A stretch of 64,000 nucleotides of DNA from positions 62,001-126,000 of the forward strand of contig JBJMMD010000016.1 in assembly GCA_045804965.1 (NCBI GenBank), read 5' to 3'. The translations under genes and the position numbers were made by a program. The DNA is from CAVTUU01 sp045804965. Lineage in GTDB: Bacteria > Chloroflexota > Chloroflexia > Thermomicrobiales > UBA6265. Positions 41,956 to 50,188 of this stretch are shown one piece after another (the stretch's first letter is position 1; every line of letters begins with the position of its first letter). The notes beneath the pieces are model-generated. The model was not told the DNA's origin, searched no databases, and saw only the letters and a program-made list of their open reading frames with translations.

Positions 41956-44292
41956 ATGGCCCTCCAAACGCACCAATTGACAGCAGATATGGCGACACGA
42001 CCATTGGCGCAGGCGCAGGAAGCGCCGAACCAGGATAGTCCGACGCTTTTGGTTTCCCAACCAGAATCGCTTCGGCCTGTTCCGGCTTGTTGCTCCACTC
42101 CGGCTATCGCCGAAGCCTGGGCCAACTTCACGGCAACGATCGCTCAGCACATGCCGAGCGCCAACCTCGACTACATCTGTAAGGCGTTCGAGTTTTCGGC
42201 GGAAGCGCACGAAGGCGACAAACGGAAATCGGGCGAGCCCTACATCGTGCATCCGATCGAAGTCGCCGACATCCTCGCCGAAATGTCCCTCGACCAGGAA
42301 ACGATCGCGGCCGCGCTCTTGCACGATGTGATCGAAGATTGCGACATCTCTCGCGAGGAAATCGACCAGGAGTTTGGCCAGCGGGTCGGGCGACTGGTCG
42401 ACAGCGTCACCAAACTTGGTCGAATCCCGTGGACCGGCGACGAACAATCGACGCGCGAGAAGGACGCTCAGGCCGAGAGCCTGCGCAAGATGTTCTTAGC
42501 GATGGTTGACGACATCGGCGTCGTGCTCATCAAGCTCGCCGATCGTCTCCATAACATGCGCACGCTTCAACATATGCCGCGGGCGAACCAGATTCGGACC
42601 GCGCAGCAGACAATGGAGATCTACGCGCCGCTCGCCAATCGTCTGGGGATGTGGCAATTCAAATCCGAACTCGAAGACCTCGCTTTTCGCTATCTCAATC
42701 CCTTGGAGTACAAGTCGCTGCGACAGGCGCTCGAACGCCGAGGCAGAGACCGCGCTGCCTTTCTTGAGCGAGTTCAGAACGAGTTGAGGCAGGCCCTCGG
42801 CGAGGCCGGCATCGAAGTTGAAGAGTTGAGCGGGCGAGGCAAGCACATCTATTCGATCTACCGCAAGATGCGGCAGAAGGGGCGGAGCTTCGACGAGATC
42901 TACGACGTCATCGGCATCCGCATCATGGTTAAGGAAACCAAGGATTGCTATGGGGCTCTGGGTGTCATCCACTCGATGTGGCATCCGATTCCGGGCGAGT
43001 TCGACGATTACATCGCGACCCCAAAGGAGAGCATGTACCAAAGCCTGCACACGGCGGTGATCGGGCCGGAAGGGCATGCGCTCGAGATTCAAATCCGCAC
43101 CCGCGAAATGCACCAGATTGCCGAATTTGGGGTTGCGGCGCACTGGCGATACAAGGAAGGCGGCAAAAGCAGTCCGGGCGTCGAAGCCAAGGTCGCCTGG
43201 TTACGCCAACTCATGGACTGGCGAGACGAAGTCGCCGACGCTGAAGAATTTGTCGAATCGCTGAAGTCCGACGTCTTCCAGGAGATGATCTACGTCTTCA
43301 CCCCGGCCGGCGACATCATCGAGCTGCCCGCGGGCGCGACACCGGTCGACTTTGCCTATCGCATTCACACCGAAGTCGGTCACCAGTGCGTCGGGGCCAA
43401 GGTCAACGACCAGCTCGTCCAACTCAACACGAAGCTGCAAAACGGTCAGGTCGTTAAGGTTCTAACCAGCAAGACCAAGGTCGGACCGAGTCGCGACTGG
43501 CTGCTCGCGTCGAGCGGATACGTGACGACCGCATCGGCCCGCGAGAAGATTCGCCAGTGGTTCCGGCGCCAGGAGCGAGACGTCAATATCGCCCAGGGCC
43601 GCGAAATTCTCGAACGGGAGTTGCGGCGTCTCTCGATCGAGGTCAAGCCCGAAGACATCCTCCAGCAGTTCCCGCGCTACGGAAAGCTGGATGATCTCCT
43701 CGCCGCTATTGGCTATGGGGGTGTCTCCTCTCAGCAGATCGCCTCCCGGCTTGGTGAATCGGAAGCACGGGATGTCTTGACCGCATCGCCGAATCTGGTC
43801 GCGCCGCGGGCTCCCGCGCGGTTCGAAGTCATGGGGGTTGGCGATCTCCTCACCAATCTCGCCCAATGCTGCACGCCGGTGAACGGGGACGAGATCATCG
43901 GCTACGTCACACGCGGCCGTGGCATTACCGTCCATCGCGCCGATTGTCCGAACGTACAAAATCTTCCGGATCCCGAGCGATTAGTTCCGGTTGAATGGGG
44001 AGATGGTGGTCAGGATACGTTCCCGGTCGCCATCACTGTGTATGCTTGGGACCGCGTCGGTTTGCTCAAAGACGTAAGCACGCTACTTGCCGACGAGAAA
44101 GTCAACATCCTCTCGGTGCTGACCAACACCCACGACGACCGCACCGTCACCTTGCTGCTGACGCTCGAAGTCGTCGGCGTCGGGCAACTGAGTCGCATCC
44201 TCCATCGCCTCGAAAGCGTGCAGGACGTCTACGAAGTCCGGCGCGACACGACCGGGGCGGCGGCCCAGGTCCGGAGTGGTCTCAAACCCTAA
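41956..44292 (+). CDS. rel: Bifunctional (p)ppGpp synthetase/hydrolase, Rel family
   Basis: The 778-aa protein has a 50-residue N-terminal tail, then the HD hydrolase domain with His99 (YIVHPIEV) and intact HDVIED (His123-Asp124, Glu127-Asp128). The synthetase domain follows (SFDEIYDVIGIRI, MYQSLHTAVIGP, EIQIRTREMHQIAEFGVAAHW), then TGS (IYVFTPAGDIIELPAGATPV) and a C-terminal ACT (VGLLKDVSTLLADEKVNI). Both active sites appear intact, so it should make and degrade the stringent alarmone. No other RelA/SpoT is in the window. Confidence 0.95.
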   Translation: MALQTHQLTADMATRPLAQAQEAPNQDSPTLLVSQPESLRPVPACCSTPAIAEAWANFTATIAQHMPSANLDYICKAFEFSAEAHEGDKRKSGEPYIVHPIEVADILAEMSLDQETIAAALLHDVIEDCDISREEIDQEFGQRVGRLVDSVTKLGRIPWTGDEQSTREKDAQAESLRKMFLAMVDDIGVVLIKLADRLHNMRTLQHMPRANQIRTAQQTMEIYAPLANRLGMWQFKSELEDLAFRYLNPLEYKSLRQALERRGRDRAAFLERVQNELRQALGEAGIEVEELSGRGKHIYSIYRKMRQKGRSFDEIYDVIGIRIMVKETKDCYGALGVIHSMWHPIPGEFDDYIATPKESMYQSLHTAVIGPEGHALEIQIRTREMHQIAEFGVAAHWRYKEGGKSSPGVEAKVAWLRQLMDWRDEVADAEEFVESLKSDVFQEMIYVFTPAGDIIELPAGATPVDFAYRIHTEVGHQCVGAKVNDQLVQLNTKLQNGQVVKVLTSKTKVGPSRDWLLASSGYVTTASAREKIRQWFRRQERDVNIAQGREILERELRRLSIEVKPEDILQQFPRYGKLDDLLAAIGYGGVSSQQIASRLGESEARDVLTASPNLVAPRAPARFEVMGVGDLLTNLAQCCTPVNGDEIIGYVTRGRGITVHRADCPNVQNLPDPERLVPVEWGDGGQDTFPVAITVYAWDRVGLLKDVSTLLADEKVNILSVLTNTHDDRTVTLLLTLEVVGVGQLSRILHRLESVQDVYEVRRDTTGAAAQVRSGLKP

Positions 44293-44359
44293 GCACGCCT
44301 CTCCTGAATTCGCAATAATGCAGACGATTCTGGATCAGTCATTGCCCTAAAGGGGATGA

Positions 44360-45340
44360 GTGTTGCCTGCGAAGCCCGTTCTCGCGATCGGCGAAGTGCT
44401 CATCGACCTCATCGCCTCAGACGAGGCGACGAGCCTCGAAGATGCCGGCTCGTTCGTGGCCCGGCCGGGCGGCGCCCCTGCCAACGTTGCCGTCGCATTG
44501 GCCCGGCTTGGGATTCCGAGCGCGTTTTGTGGCGTGATCGGAAGCGACCCGTTCGGCGCGCGCTTACGGTCAACATTGGATGCCGACAGCGTCGACACCA
44601 CTCGTCTCCGGTCGACCTCTGAGGCGGATACGACGATTGCATTTGCTTGGAAAGACAAAGGCGGCGACGGCCACTTTCGCATTCTGCGCATGGCGGATCG
44701 TCTGCTCAGAGTTGAGGATATCGAACGCGCCGCGATCACGAAAACGGCCGCGATCGTGGTCGGCTCCGTGTCGCTGACTGAAGAGCCGTCCCGCTCGGCT
44801 CTTGTGCGCGCGATTGATATCGCGGCTCAGGCACAAATCCCTACTTGCGTTGACGTAAACATGCGTCCGACCCTCTGGACCTCACCCGATTCCGCGCGCG
44901 ACGCGTGCGAGCCCGCCTTGTGTAACGCTACCCTCCTCAAGCTCAGTATGGACGATGCCAAATTTCTCTTCGGCCTCGGCAATGACTTCGACGCGATCTT
45001 CACCGCATTGATCGCACTCAATCGCCCATTCACCGTCCTCACTGATGGCGCGCGCGGAGCGTGGTTCATGCAGCCAAGCCCGAATGGGCCGCGCTTCGAA
45101 CACGTCCCGCCCTTCATAGTAGACGCCATCGAACCCACCGGTGCCGGCGACGCCTTCACCGCCGCCATCATTTCCGGTCTGATCGCCAACGATTGGAAAT
45201 CCCTCGCCTGGGACGATGTCCGCTTCGCCTCTGCCGCCGGCGCAATCACGACCACCCGCCGCGGAGCGATCGATTCATTTCCGACAGATCGAGAGGTCGC
45301 GGGGTTTTTGGCTCCCAAGTCGAGAAATGCCGTCTCGTAG
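44360..45340 (+). CDS. PfkB-family carbohydrate kinase (fructokinase-like)
   Basis: The 326-aa product starts at GTG 44360 (TTG 44363 is an alternative; AGGGG lies just upstream). N-terminal signature GGAPANVAVALARLGIPSAF and C-terminal DAIEPTGAGDAFTAAIISG mark the PfkB/ribokinase family, with the second motif holding the catalytic Asp. FGLGNDFDAI and TDGARGAWFM agree with fructokinase. It phosphorylates a sugar such as fructose with ATP. Its stop codon lies inside a palindromic repeat (45336-45364). Confidence 0.88.
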   Translation: MLPAKPVLAIGEVLIDLIASDEATSLEDAGSFVARPGGAPANVAVALARLGIPSAFCGVIGSDPFGARLRSTLDADSVDTTRLRSTSEADTTIAFAWKDKGGDGHFRILRMADRLLRVEDIERAAITKTAAIVVGSVSLTEEPSRSALVRAIDIAAQAQIPTCVDVNMRPTLWTSPDSARDACEPALCNATLLKLSMDDAKFLFGLGNDFDAIFTALIALNRPFTVLTDGARGAWFMQPSPNGPRFEHVPPFIVDAIEPTGAGDAFTAAIISGLIANDWKSLAWDDVRFASAAGAITTTRRGAIDSFPTDREVAGFLAPKSRNAVS

Positions 45341-45364
45341 GGGCGCGAGGCTTGCGCCCCTACG
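45336..45364. repeat. Palindromic repeat GTAGGGGCG...CGCCCCTAC
   Basis: CGTAGGGGCG (45336-45345) and CGCCCCTACG (45355-45364) form a perfect 10-bp stem. It overlaps the stop codon of the PfkB kinase and may also terminate its transcript. It shares its right arm with the element at 316-342. Confidence 0.6.
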
Positions 45365-45440
45365 GCCGGCGGACCTTCCAAACCTCGAAGGCGAAATTCA
45401 ACGGATGAATCAGGTAACCAGCGTATTGCACGCGGCTTCT

Positions 45441-46088
45441 TTATTTCGCGAGCGGAAACGACGCGATGGGGGTATGTTTGGCGCCCTTGGCGTCGAGGAA
45501 ACTCCGCACCAGCAAGATCTCATCGACCGGCACTTTTACGCTGTTCGCCGTGATCCGCGAAGTTGCGGAGTTCGCGTCCAGCTGGGTTTGGATCGCGGCG
45601 GCGAATGCGGGCGAGGCGGTGTCCCGGACGCGGCCAAGAGTAATGTGCGGGTTGAAGCGATCAGTGTCCGGCGCCAAACCAAGAGCGCTCAGGGTACCGC
45701 CGATCTCGCGGTAGAGTCGTTGCAATTGATCGGTCTCGCCATCGAGTCCGATCCAAATCACACGGGGCCGCCGCGCGTTCGGGAAGACGCCGAGACCCGA
45801 CGTCTTCAACTCGAACGTTGGGATCTTGGCTGCCGGCGTCGCCAACACCATGCGCAGCAACTCAGCTTGCTCCGGCGGCGTTGCGCCTAGAAAATGCAAG
45901 GTCATATGAGCGGTGTCGGGATCGATCCAGCGAACCGGCCAGTCTTCATGCGCCAAGAGCTGAATCACCCGTCCCATCAAATTGCGGGCCGCCTCCGGCA
46001 TCGGAATCGCCACGAAGAGCCGCCAATCCGATTCAAGCGCGTCTTGAGCCGGCGGCCGCACCTTCTGATGTCGTACTCGCTTTGCCAT
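45441..46088 (-). CDS. thpR: RNA 2',3'-cyclic phosphodiesterase (2H family)
   Basis: The 215-aa protein carries the two HxTx motifs of the 2H phosphoesterases: HMTLHFLG and HITLGRVRD. Between them is GLGVFPNARRPRVIWIGL, the typical ThpR/LigT spacing. These enzymes open 2',3'-cyclic phosphates on RNA ends. A basic N-terminal extension of about 20 residues is present. It is convergent with the PfkB gene and divergent from pheA. Confidence 0.88.
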   Translation of the reverse strand: MAKRVRHQKVRPPAQDALESDWRLFVAIPMPEAARNLMGRVIQLLAHEDWPVRWIDPDTAHMTLHFLGATPPEQAELLRMVLATPAAKIPTFELKTSGLGVFPNARRPRVIWIGLDGETDQLQRLYREIGGTLSALGLAPDTDRFNPHITLGRVRDTASPAFAAAIQTQLDANSATSRITANSVKVPVDEILLVRSFLDAKGAKHTPIASFPLAK

Positions 46089-46169
46089 TTTGCGAGTATA
46101 AGCTCTGTGTAATTACGGCATATATCATCCGATAAGCGAATGCAGGAATAGCGATCCGCGACTATGCGT

Positions 46170-46218
46170 TCAGCCCCGAAGGGCTTCGGCCGGATTAGCC
46201 CGGGGTTAAAACCCCGGG
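46170..46218. repeat. GC-rich double hairpin repeat upstream of pheA
   Basis: CAGCCCCGAAGGGCTTCGG is followed by TTAGCCCGGGGTTAAAACCCC then GGG, which contains a 7-bp stem CCCGGGG/CCCCGGG (46199-46218). It has the look of a mobile intergenic repeat and lies 58 bases before pheA. Confidence 0.5.
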
Positions 46219-46276
46219 AGGATCTGGACGGCGCGTCGCCTTCTGCCCTACAGTGCAGGGAGGAGGGGAATCTCCG

Positions 46277-47143
46277 ATGCGGACGGCGTTTCTCGGTCCC
46301 CAGGGGACATTCAGTGAAGAGGCTGCGGTCGCCTATGCGGGCGCCGATGGCGAGTTTCTCGCCTTCGCGACTATTCCGGCCCTGACTGCCGCGGTCGAAA
46401 CCGGCCTCGCAGAGAGCGCCGTGCTTCCAATCGAAAACTCGATCGAAGGTTCCATCAGTACGACGCTCGATTTGCTGATCCACGAAACGCCACTGCGTAT
46501 TTGTGCCGAAGTCGTGGTTCCAGTGCGCATGTTTCTCGTGACCGCACCCGGCGCGGTCCTCGGAGACATTAACGTCGTGACCAGTAAACCGGAAGCAATC
46601 GGGCAGTGCCGCCGATTCCTCGATCGTTGCATGCCGAATGTTGAGCAACGTGCGGCGCTCAGCACGGCCGCCGCGGTTAAGGAAGTGGCGATAGGCGACG
46701 ACTTGACGATCGCCGCGATCGGTCCCAAGCGCTCGGCCGAGCTCTACAATGGGCATGTCCTTGCCCATGACATTCAAGACGTGCACACCAACGTCACCCG
46801 GTTCGTCGCGCTCGCTCGGGAAGATGCGAAGCCAACCGGCAACGACAAAACCTCGATCGGGTTCATGGTCAAAAAGAACGTCCCAGGCGCGCTTCACGAG
46901 GTCCTCTCCGCATTCGCAGAAGAAACCATCCAACTCACCAAGGTCGAAAGCCGGCCGACCAAAGCCTGGCTTGGTGACTACGTCTTCTTAATCGATTTCG
47001 AGGGCCATCGCGAGGATCCGCACATCGCCCGCGCCCTCGCCCATACCGAGGAGAAGTCGTCGCTTCTCAAGATTTTTGGTTCGTATCCCCGATTTCCGCT
47101 CGACTCGCTTAAAGGCCTGGAGGAACCGCCGGCGTTTCCGTAA
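46277..47143 (+). CDS. pheA: Prephenate dehydratase
   Basis: From ATG 46277, with AGGAGGGG 10 bases upstream, the product is 288 aa. The dehydratase domain (MRTAFLGPQGTFSEEAA; LPIENSIEGSI; NVTRFVAL with the catalytic TRF) is followed by an ACT domain with KVESRPTKAW, the phenylalanine-sensing ESRP motif. It converts prephenate to phenylpyruvate and should be feedback-inhibited by phenylalanine. It is a stand-alone enzyme, with no chorismate mutase domain. A repeat element follows it. Confidence 0.94.
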   Translation: MRTAFLGPQGTFSEEAAVAYAGADGEFLAFATIPALTAAVETGLAESAVLPIENSIEGSISTTLDLLIHETPLRICAEVVVPVRMFLVTAPGAVLGDINVVTSKPEAIGQCRRFLDRCMPNVEQRAALSTAAAVKEVAIGDDLTIAAIGPKRSAELYNGHVLAHDIQDVHTNVTRFVALAREDAKPTGNDKTSIGFMVKKNVPGALHEVLSAFAEETIQLTKVESRPTKAWLGDYVFLIDFEGHREDPHIARALAHTEEKSSLLKIFGSYPRFPLDSLKGLEEPPAFP

Positions 47144-47180
47144 TCGGCGGGAAGCAGACATCGCGTTCGACTAGCCGGGC

Positions 47181-47286
47181 AACCCTCACCCCCATCCCCA
47201 CTCCCTTTTCGCAGGGAGACGGGAGTCGTGGCTTCCCGTACCCTCGCCCTCTGTGAGAGGGTGGCCGGCAAGGCCGGTTGAGGGTT
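47181..47286. repeat. Dispersed repeat with CCCTCA/TGAGGG ends, copy 2
   Basis: The element runs from AACCCTCACCCCC to GAGAGGGTGGCCGGCAAGG and CCGGTTGAGGGTT, with mirrored ends. It resembles 4203-4263 and like it lies just beyond a stop codon. Confidence 0.6.
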
Positions 47287-47289
47287 GTA

Positions 47290-48138
47290 CTATCCACTCC
47301 TCTTCAATCGCCCAGTCCGCTTGGCATAGCGCTCGCCCGCTCCGAAGACCCACAAGCCGATCGGAACGCAAACGGCGCCCATAATCAAGAGCGGCCAGAT
47401 TTGAGCCCACAGCGCGCCAATCCCTGCGCCGTCCAGCAGCGCTTTTCGCAAGCCTTCGAGCGCATAAGTCACCGGCGAAAACTTCGCCAGCGTTTGCATC
47501 CAGTTCGGTAGAACGTCAACCGGATAGTAGACACCTGAAATCAAGAGCAGCACCGACGCGAAGATAAACGCGACCTGCTCACCCTTTTCAGGAGAGAGCA
47601 ACGGCATCACCGCCGCACACATACCGAACCCAACTAGGGATACGCTGCAAATAATCAGAATCAGCAGCGCGGACGCGAAGTTCGCATCACTCAGGTTGAG
47701 ATCGAAGAAGAGCGAAATGACCCCGAACATAATCGCGGTGCGGATGATCCCGTAGATGACCGCATAGATACTTGTGCCGATCAGGTGGGTCGCCCGCGAC
47801 GCCGGGCTCATAAACGTATACTCGATCGTGCCTTCCCACCGTTCCCAGCTCACCGTTTCCGCCAGAATGTCGAAGAGCATCGACAGGTAGCTCCAGATGA
47901 TCGCGCCGATCATGAGATAGGTTGTCAACTGATCTGCGTTGACGCCGGATTCGGCCTTGCCAACGCCGGCGCCGATGAAACCGATGCTCAACGAGTTGGC
48001 GGTGGTGTAGGCAAACCAGACGAGCTCCCACATGAAGTACCGCTTCGTCAGGTAGTAATTTCGCTGCAGGAAGCCCCAGGTCGCAATAACTTCGCTGAGC
48101 CAGTTTGATTTCCTCTGAACTGCCAGATTTGCCTGCAT
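47290..48138 (-). CDS. ABC-2 type exporter permease
   Basis: The 282-aa protein has six predicted helices and the ABC-2 layout: an N-terminal cytoplasmic tail, RNYYLTKRYFMWELVWF, later ISGVYYPVDVLPNWMQ and a C-terminal FSPVTYALEGLRKALL. It forms a half-exporter that dimerises and works with the ATPase encoded directly upstream (TAATG overlap of one base). Possible cargo includes drugs, lipids or polysaccharide; the sequence does not say. The 5' leader of the operon contains a leader ORF and a terminator. Confidence 0.88.
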   Translation of the reverse strand: MQANLAVQRKSNWLSEVIATWGFLQRNYYLTKRYFMWELVWFAYTTANSLSIGFIGAGVGKAESGVNADQLTTYLMIGAIIWSYLSMLFDILAETVSWERWEGTIEYTFMSPASRATHLIGTSIYAVIYGIIRTAIMFGVISLFFDLNLSDANFASALLILIICSVSLVGFGMCAAVMPLLSPEKGEQVAFIFASVLLLISGVYYPVDVLPNWMQTLAKFSPVTYALEGLRKALLDGAGIGALWAQIWPLLIMGAVCVPIGLWVFGAGERYAKRTGRLKRSG

Positions 48139-48947
48139 TAGACAGTTGCCTTTTCTTCTTCACGGGACTCGGCTTCCTCGAACGAAGAACCTGTCGCCGC
48201 CATGAAGACTTCTTCCAAGTTTGGAACGTGCCCGTTCCGCTGGTACCGCTGCTTCAGCTCGTCCGGGCGGTCGAGCTCGACGATGTTGCCATCCAAAATG
48301 ATGCCCACCCGGTCACACAGCGCCTCCGCCTCATCCATGTCGTGCGTGCAGAGCACGATCGAAACGTCATGCTGCGCCCGAATCGCGTTGATCAGGTCCT
48401 GCACATCGCGCTTGCTGCGTGGATCGAGACCAGTCGTCGGCTCATCGAGCAGCATCAGCATCGGGCTGGTCAGAAGCGCCCGCGCCAGTGCGATTTTCTG
48501 CTGCATACCGCGCGAGAGATGCTCCATCGGTTCGTTTGCGCGCTTCTGGTCGAAGCCGATCGCCGCGAAGATCTCGTCGATCTTGCTCCTTACCTCGTTG
48601 GTGGTCACGCCGTACAGCTTCGCGCCATAGACAAGGTTTTCCATCGATGACATCTTCTTGAAGAAGCTTGCTTCGACGCTGACGCGGTTCATCATCCGCT
48701 GCGCATCGTGCGGCCGTTTCAGGGCGTCGATGCCAAAGACGTTGACCTCACCTTGGTCCGGGATGATCAGGGTCGCGATCACGCGGACCAACGTGCTCTT
48801 ACCGCTGCCGTTGGGTCCGAGAATGCCGACGACTTCGCCGCGCTTCACGGTCAGAGAAACGCTGTTCAGCGCCGTCATCTTTTCCGACCGGCTCTTCTTA
48901 AACTTCTTCACGACATTGCGCAGCACGAGCGCTTCGGTTGCGTCCAT
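48138..48947 (-). CDS. ABC-2 type exporter ATP-binding protein
   Basis: From ATG 48947, with GGGAG 7 bases upstream, the product is 269 aa. Walker A (GILGPNGSGKSTLVRVIATL), Q-loop (VSVEASFF), signature LSRGMQQKIALARAL and Walker B MLLDEPTTGLDPRSKR are all present. The RGMQQK variant signature is typical of DrrA/NodI-like exporters of drugs or glycolipids. It is coupled to the permease gene. Its expression may depend on antitermination in the leader (48975-49144). Confidence 0.92.
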   Translation of the reverse strand: MDATEALVLRNVVKKFKKSRSEKMTALNSVSLTVKRGEVVGILGPNGSGKSTLVRVIATLIIPDQGEVNVFGIDALKRPHDAQRMMNRVSVEASFFKKMSSMENLVYGAKLYGVTTNEVRSKIDEIFAAIGFDQKRANEPMEHLSRGMQQKIALARALLTSPMLMLLDEPTTGLDPRSKRDVQDLINAIRAQHDVSIVLCTHDMDEAEALCDRVGIILDGNIVELDRPDELKQRYQRNGHVPNLEEVFMAATGSSFEEAESREEEKATV

Positions 48948-48974
48948 TAGGTGCTCCCTTCGAAGTTGGGACAC

Positions 48975-49009
48975 AAAAAAGCTCCAGGGCTTACTTCCCG
49001 CCCAGGAGC
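48975..49009 (-). terminator. Intrinsic terminator in the leader of the ABC-2 operon
   Basis: On the minus strand, GCTCCTGGGC and GCCCTGGAGC form a 10-bp stem with one mismatch, followed by TTTTTT (48980-48975). It lies only about 30 bases before the ATPase start codon, leaving no room for another promoter, so transcription must read through it. It is therefore a likely attenuator. Confidence 0.65.
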
Positions 49010-49042
49010 CGTGCCGTTTGCGCTGATGATTTGGCTAAGACG

Positions 49043-49144
49043 TCAACAGTGTCGGTTCATAAGCCAAACAGGGCGGAAACGGACGCACTCCTCCCAGGGC
49101 ATGCCAAGCACGCCACTGGTGAAGGTATTGCGAAGTCGTTCCAT
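49043..49144 (-). CDS. Possible 33-aa leader peptide of the ABC-2 operon
   Basis: ATG 49144 opens a 33-codon frame (MERLRNTFTSGVLGMPWEEC...) that ends TGA at 49043, about 34 bases before the attenuator stem. A weak AGGACCAGGGCGA precedes it, and a good promoter lies at 49184-49212. TTTGGCT (49068-49062) and AGCCAAA (49036-49030) on the minus strand can pair around the ORF's end. A ribosome stalled on the leader could change folding and allow read-through. Function is inferred only from layout. Confidence 0.4.
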   Translation of the reverse strand: MERLRNTFTSGVLGMPWEECVRFRPVWLMNRHC

Positions 49145-49183
49145 TCGCCCTGGTCCTCAATACGGCAAAGATTGCCAGCAGCT

Positions 49184-49212
49184 ACCTTACGGCAATGGAT
49201 TGATCATGTCAA
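49184..49212 (-). promoter_or_regulatory. Promoter of the ABC-2 exporter operon
   Basis: On the minus strand, TTGACA (49212-49207), a 17-bp spacer and TAAGGT (49189-49184). The transcript would start near 49177 and carry a leader of about 230 bases. Confidence 0.55.
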
Positions 49213-49332
49213 CGGGTTAGGCGGCACGGAAGTGGGTCCGTTTGAATCTGAGCTTTTGGGTAATTTTTCGAGCCCATCCAATTTCGGCCACCGGAGCCAG
49301 CAATCGCGAGCGCTCCGCTGCGCCAGTTGGTT

Positions 49333-50001
49333 TCAGGGAGTAAACAGTTTCCAGTGCCCCTCGGAGACGACGTCGACGGCGCCGTCGGTCACCTTTATCG
49401 CGGTCTGATCATCGATCGCGTACGCCGGCACTAGCATGCCGGCGGCCCAGCGTTCTGCGGCGGCCATGGAATGGTCCGGCATGGCCTCGTGATCCAAGTG
49501 CGGAAAGATCGCAAACCCAACCAGGCCGAGCGCTTCATCGCCACCGGTGGGCGGCGTCCAGCGGACGAAATCCTGCCCGATGCGGGGGGTGATCACCAGG
49601 CTCCCGGCGCTCAGTCCCACGTAGACCACACGCAGCGACGGCAAGAGGTCTGCTAGTCCGGACTGCCGCATCCAGTAGCACAGATACCAGGGGTCGCCGC
49701 CATTCACCAGCAGCACGTCGGTCTCCTGGACCAGGGGAACCCACAGCGCTTCATCGATGCTCGGCAGCGCGGTGAGCTCCAGGCCACCCATCGATTTCCA
49801 CTCCAATTCGACCATGGGGCAGCGGGGTTCCTGTCCGCTGATGAACCGCCATGCCGCGCCCGGACCGGCCATGGGGTGGCCATACGCCGCGGTGGGAATG
49901 CAGAGGGCGCGGGACGCGGCAATCGGTTTGCCCAGGAGGGCGACCAGCGCGTCGTGGATGCTCGTGTTCTTGATGCCGGCGGAGGTGAGCAGAAACCGCA
50001 T
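49333..50001 (-). CDS. Peptidase E-like (S51 family) protein
   Basis: From ATG 50001, with GGAGG 6 bases upstream, the product is 222 aa. It shows the class I glutamine-amidotransferase-like fold of dipeptidase E: MRFLLTSAGIKNTSIHDALV, VLLVNGGDPWYLCYWMRQSG and a nucleophile Ser in VYVGLSAGSLVITP; FAIFPHLDHE follows. Peptidase E cleaves Asp-X dipeptides, but family members vary. It is separated from the ABC-2 operon by the leader region, and from the kinase upstream by a 190-base gap without features. Confidence 0.85.
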   Translation of the reverse strand: MRFLLTSAGIKNTSIHDALVALLGKPIAASRALCIPTAAYGHPMAGPGAAWRFISGQEPRCPMVELEWKSMGGLELTALPSIDEALWVPLVQETDVLLVNGGDPWYLCYWMRQSGLADLLPSLRVVYVGLSAGSLVITPRIGQDFVRWTPPTGGDEALGLVGFAIFPHLDHEAMPDHSMAAAERWAAGMLVPAYAIDDQTAIKVTDGAVDVVSEGHWKLFTP

Positions 50002-50188
50002 GCTGCCCCTCCGAGTCATTGTACTGAGCCAAGCCAGAACGCTTCAGTCAAGAAGCGCCCCCGCGACCGCGCGCAACCGGCCGGGATCATCGCGCGGCCG
50101 GACGACACATCCTGAACGCGAAACTGACCCACTACCGGCGGCACGGACTCTCGCACTGCACAACAGTTCGTAGCTCGGCCAACGTCGT

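Noticed and set aside
48938..49408. Plus-strand ORF of 156 codons across the ABC-2 leader region
   Set aside because: It is antisense to the promoter, leader ORF and terminator of the ABC-2 operon and has unlikely Ser/Arg-rich composition.
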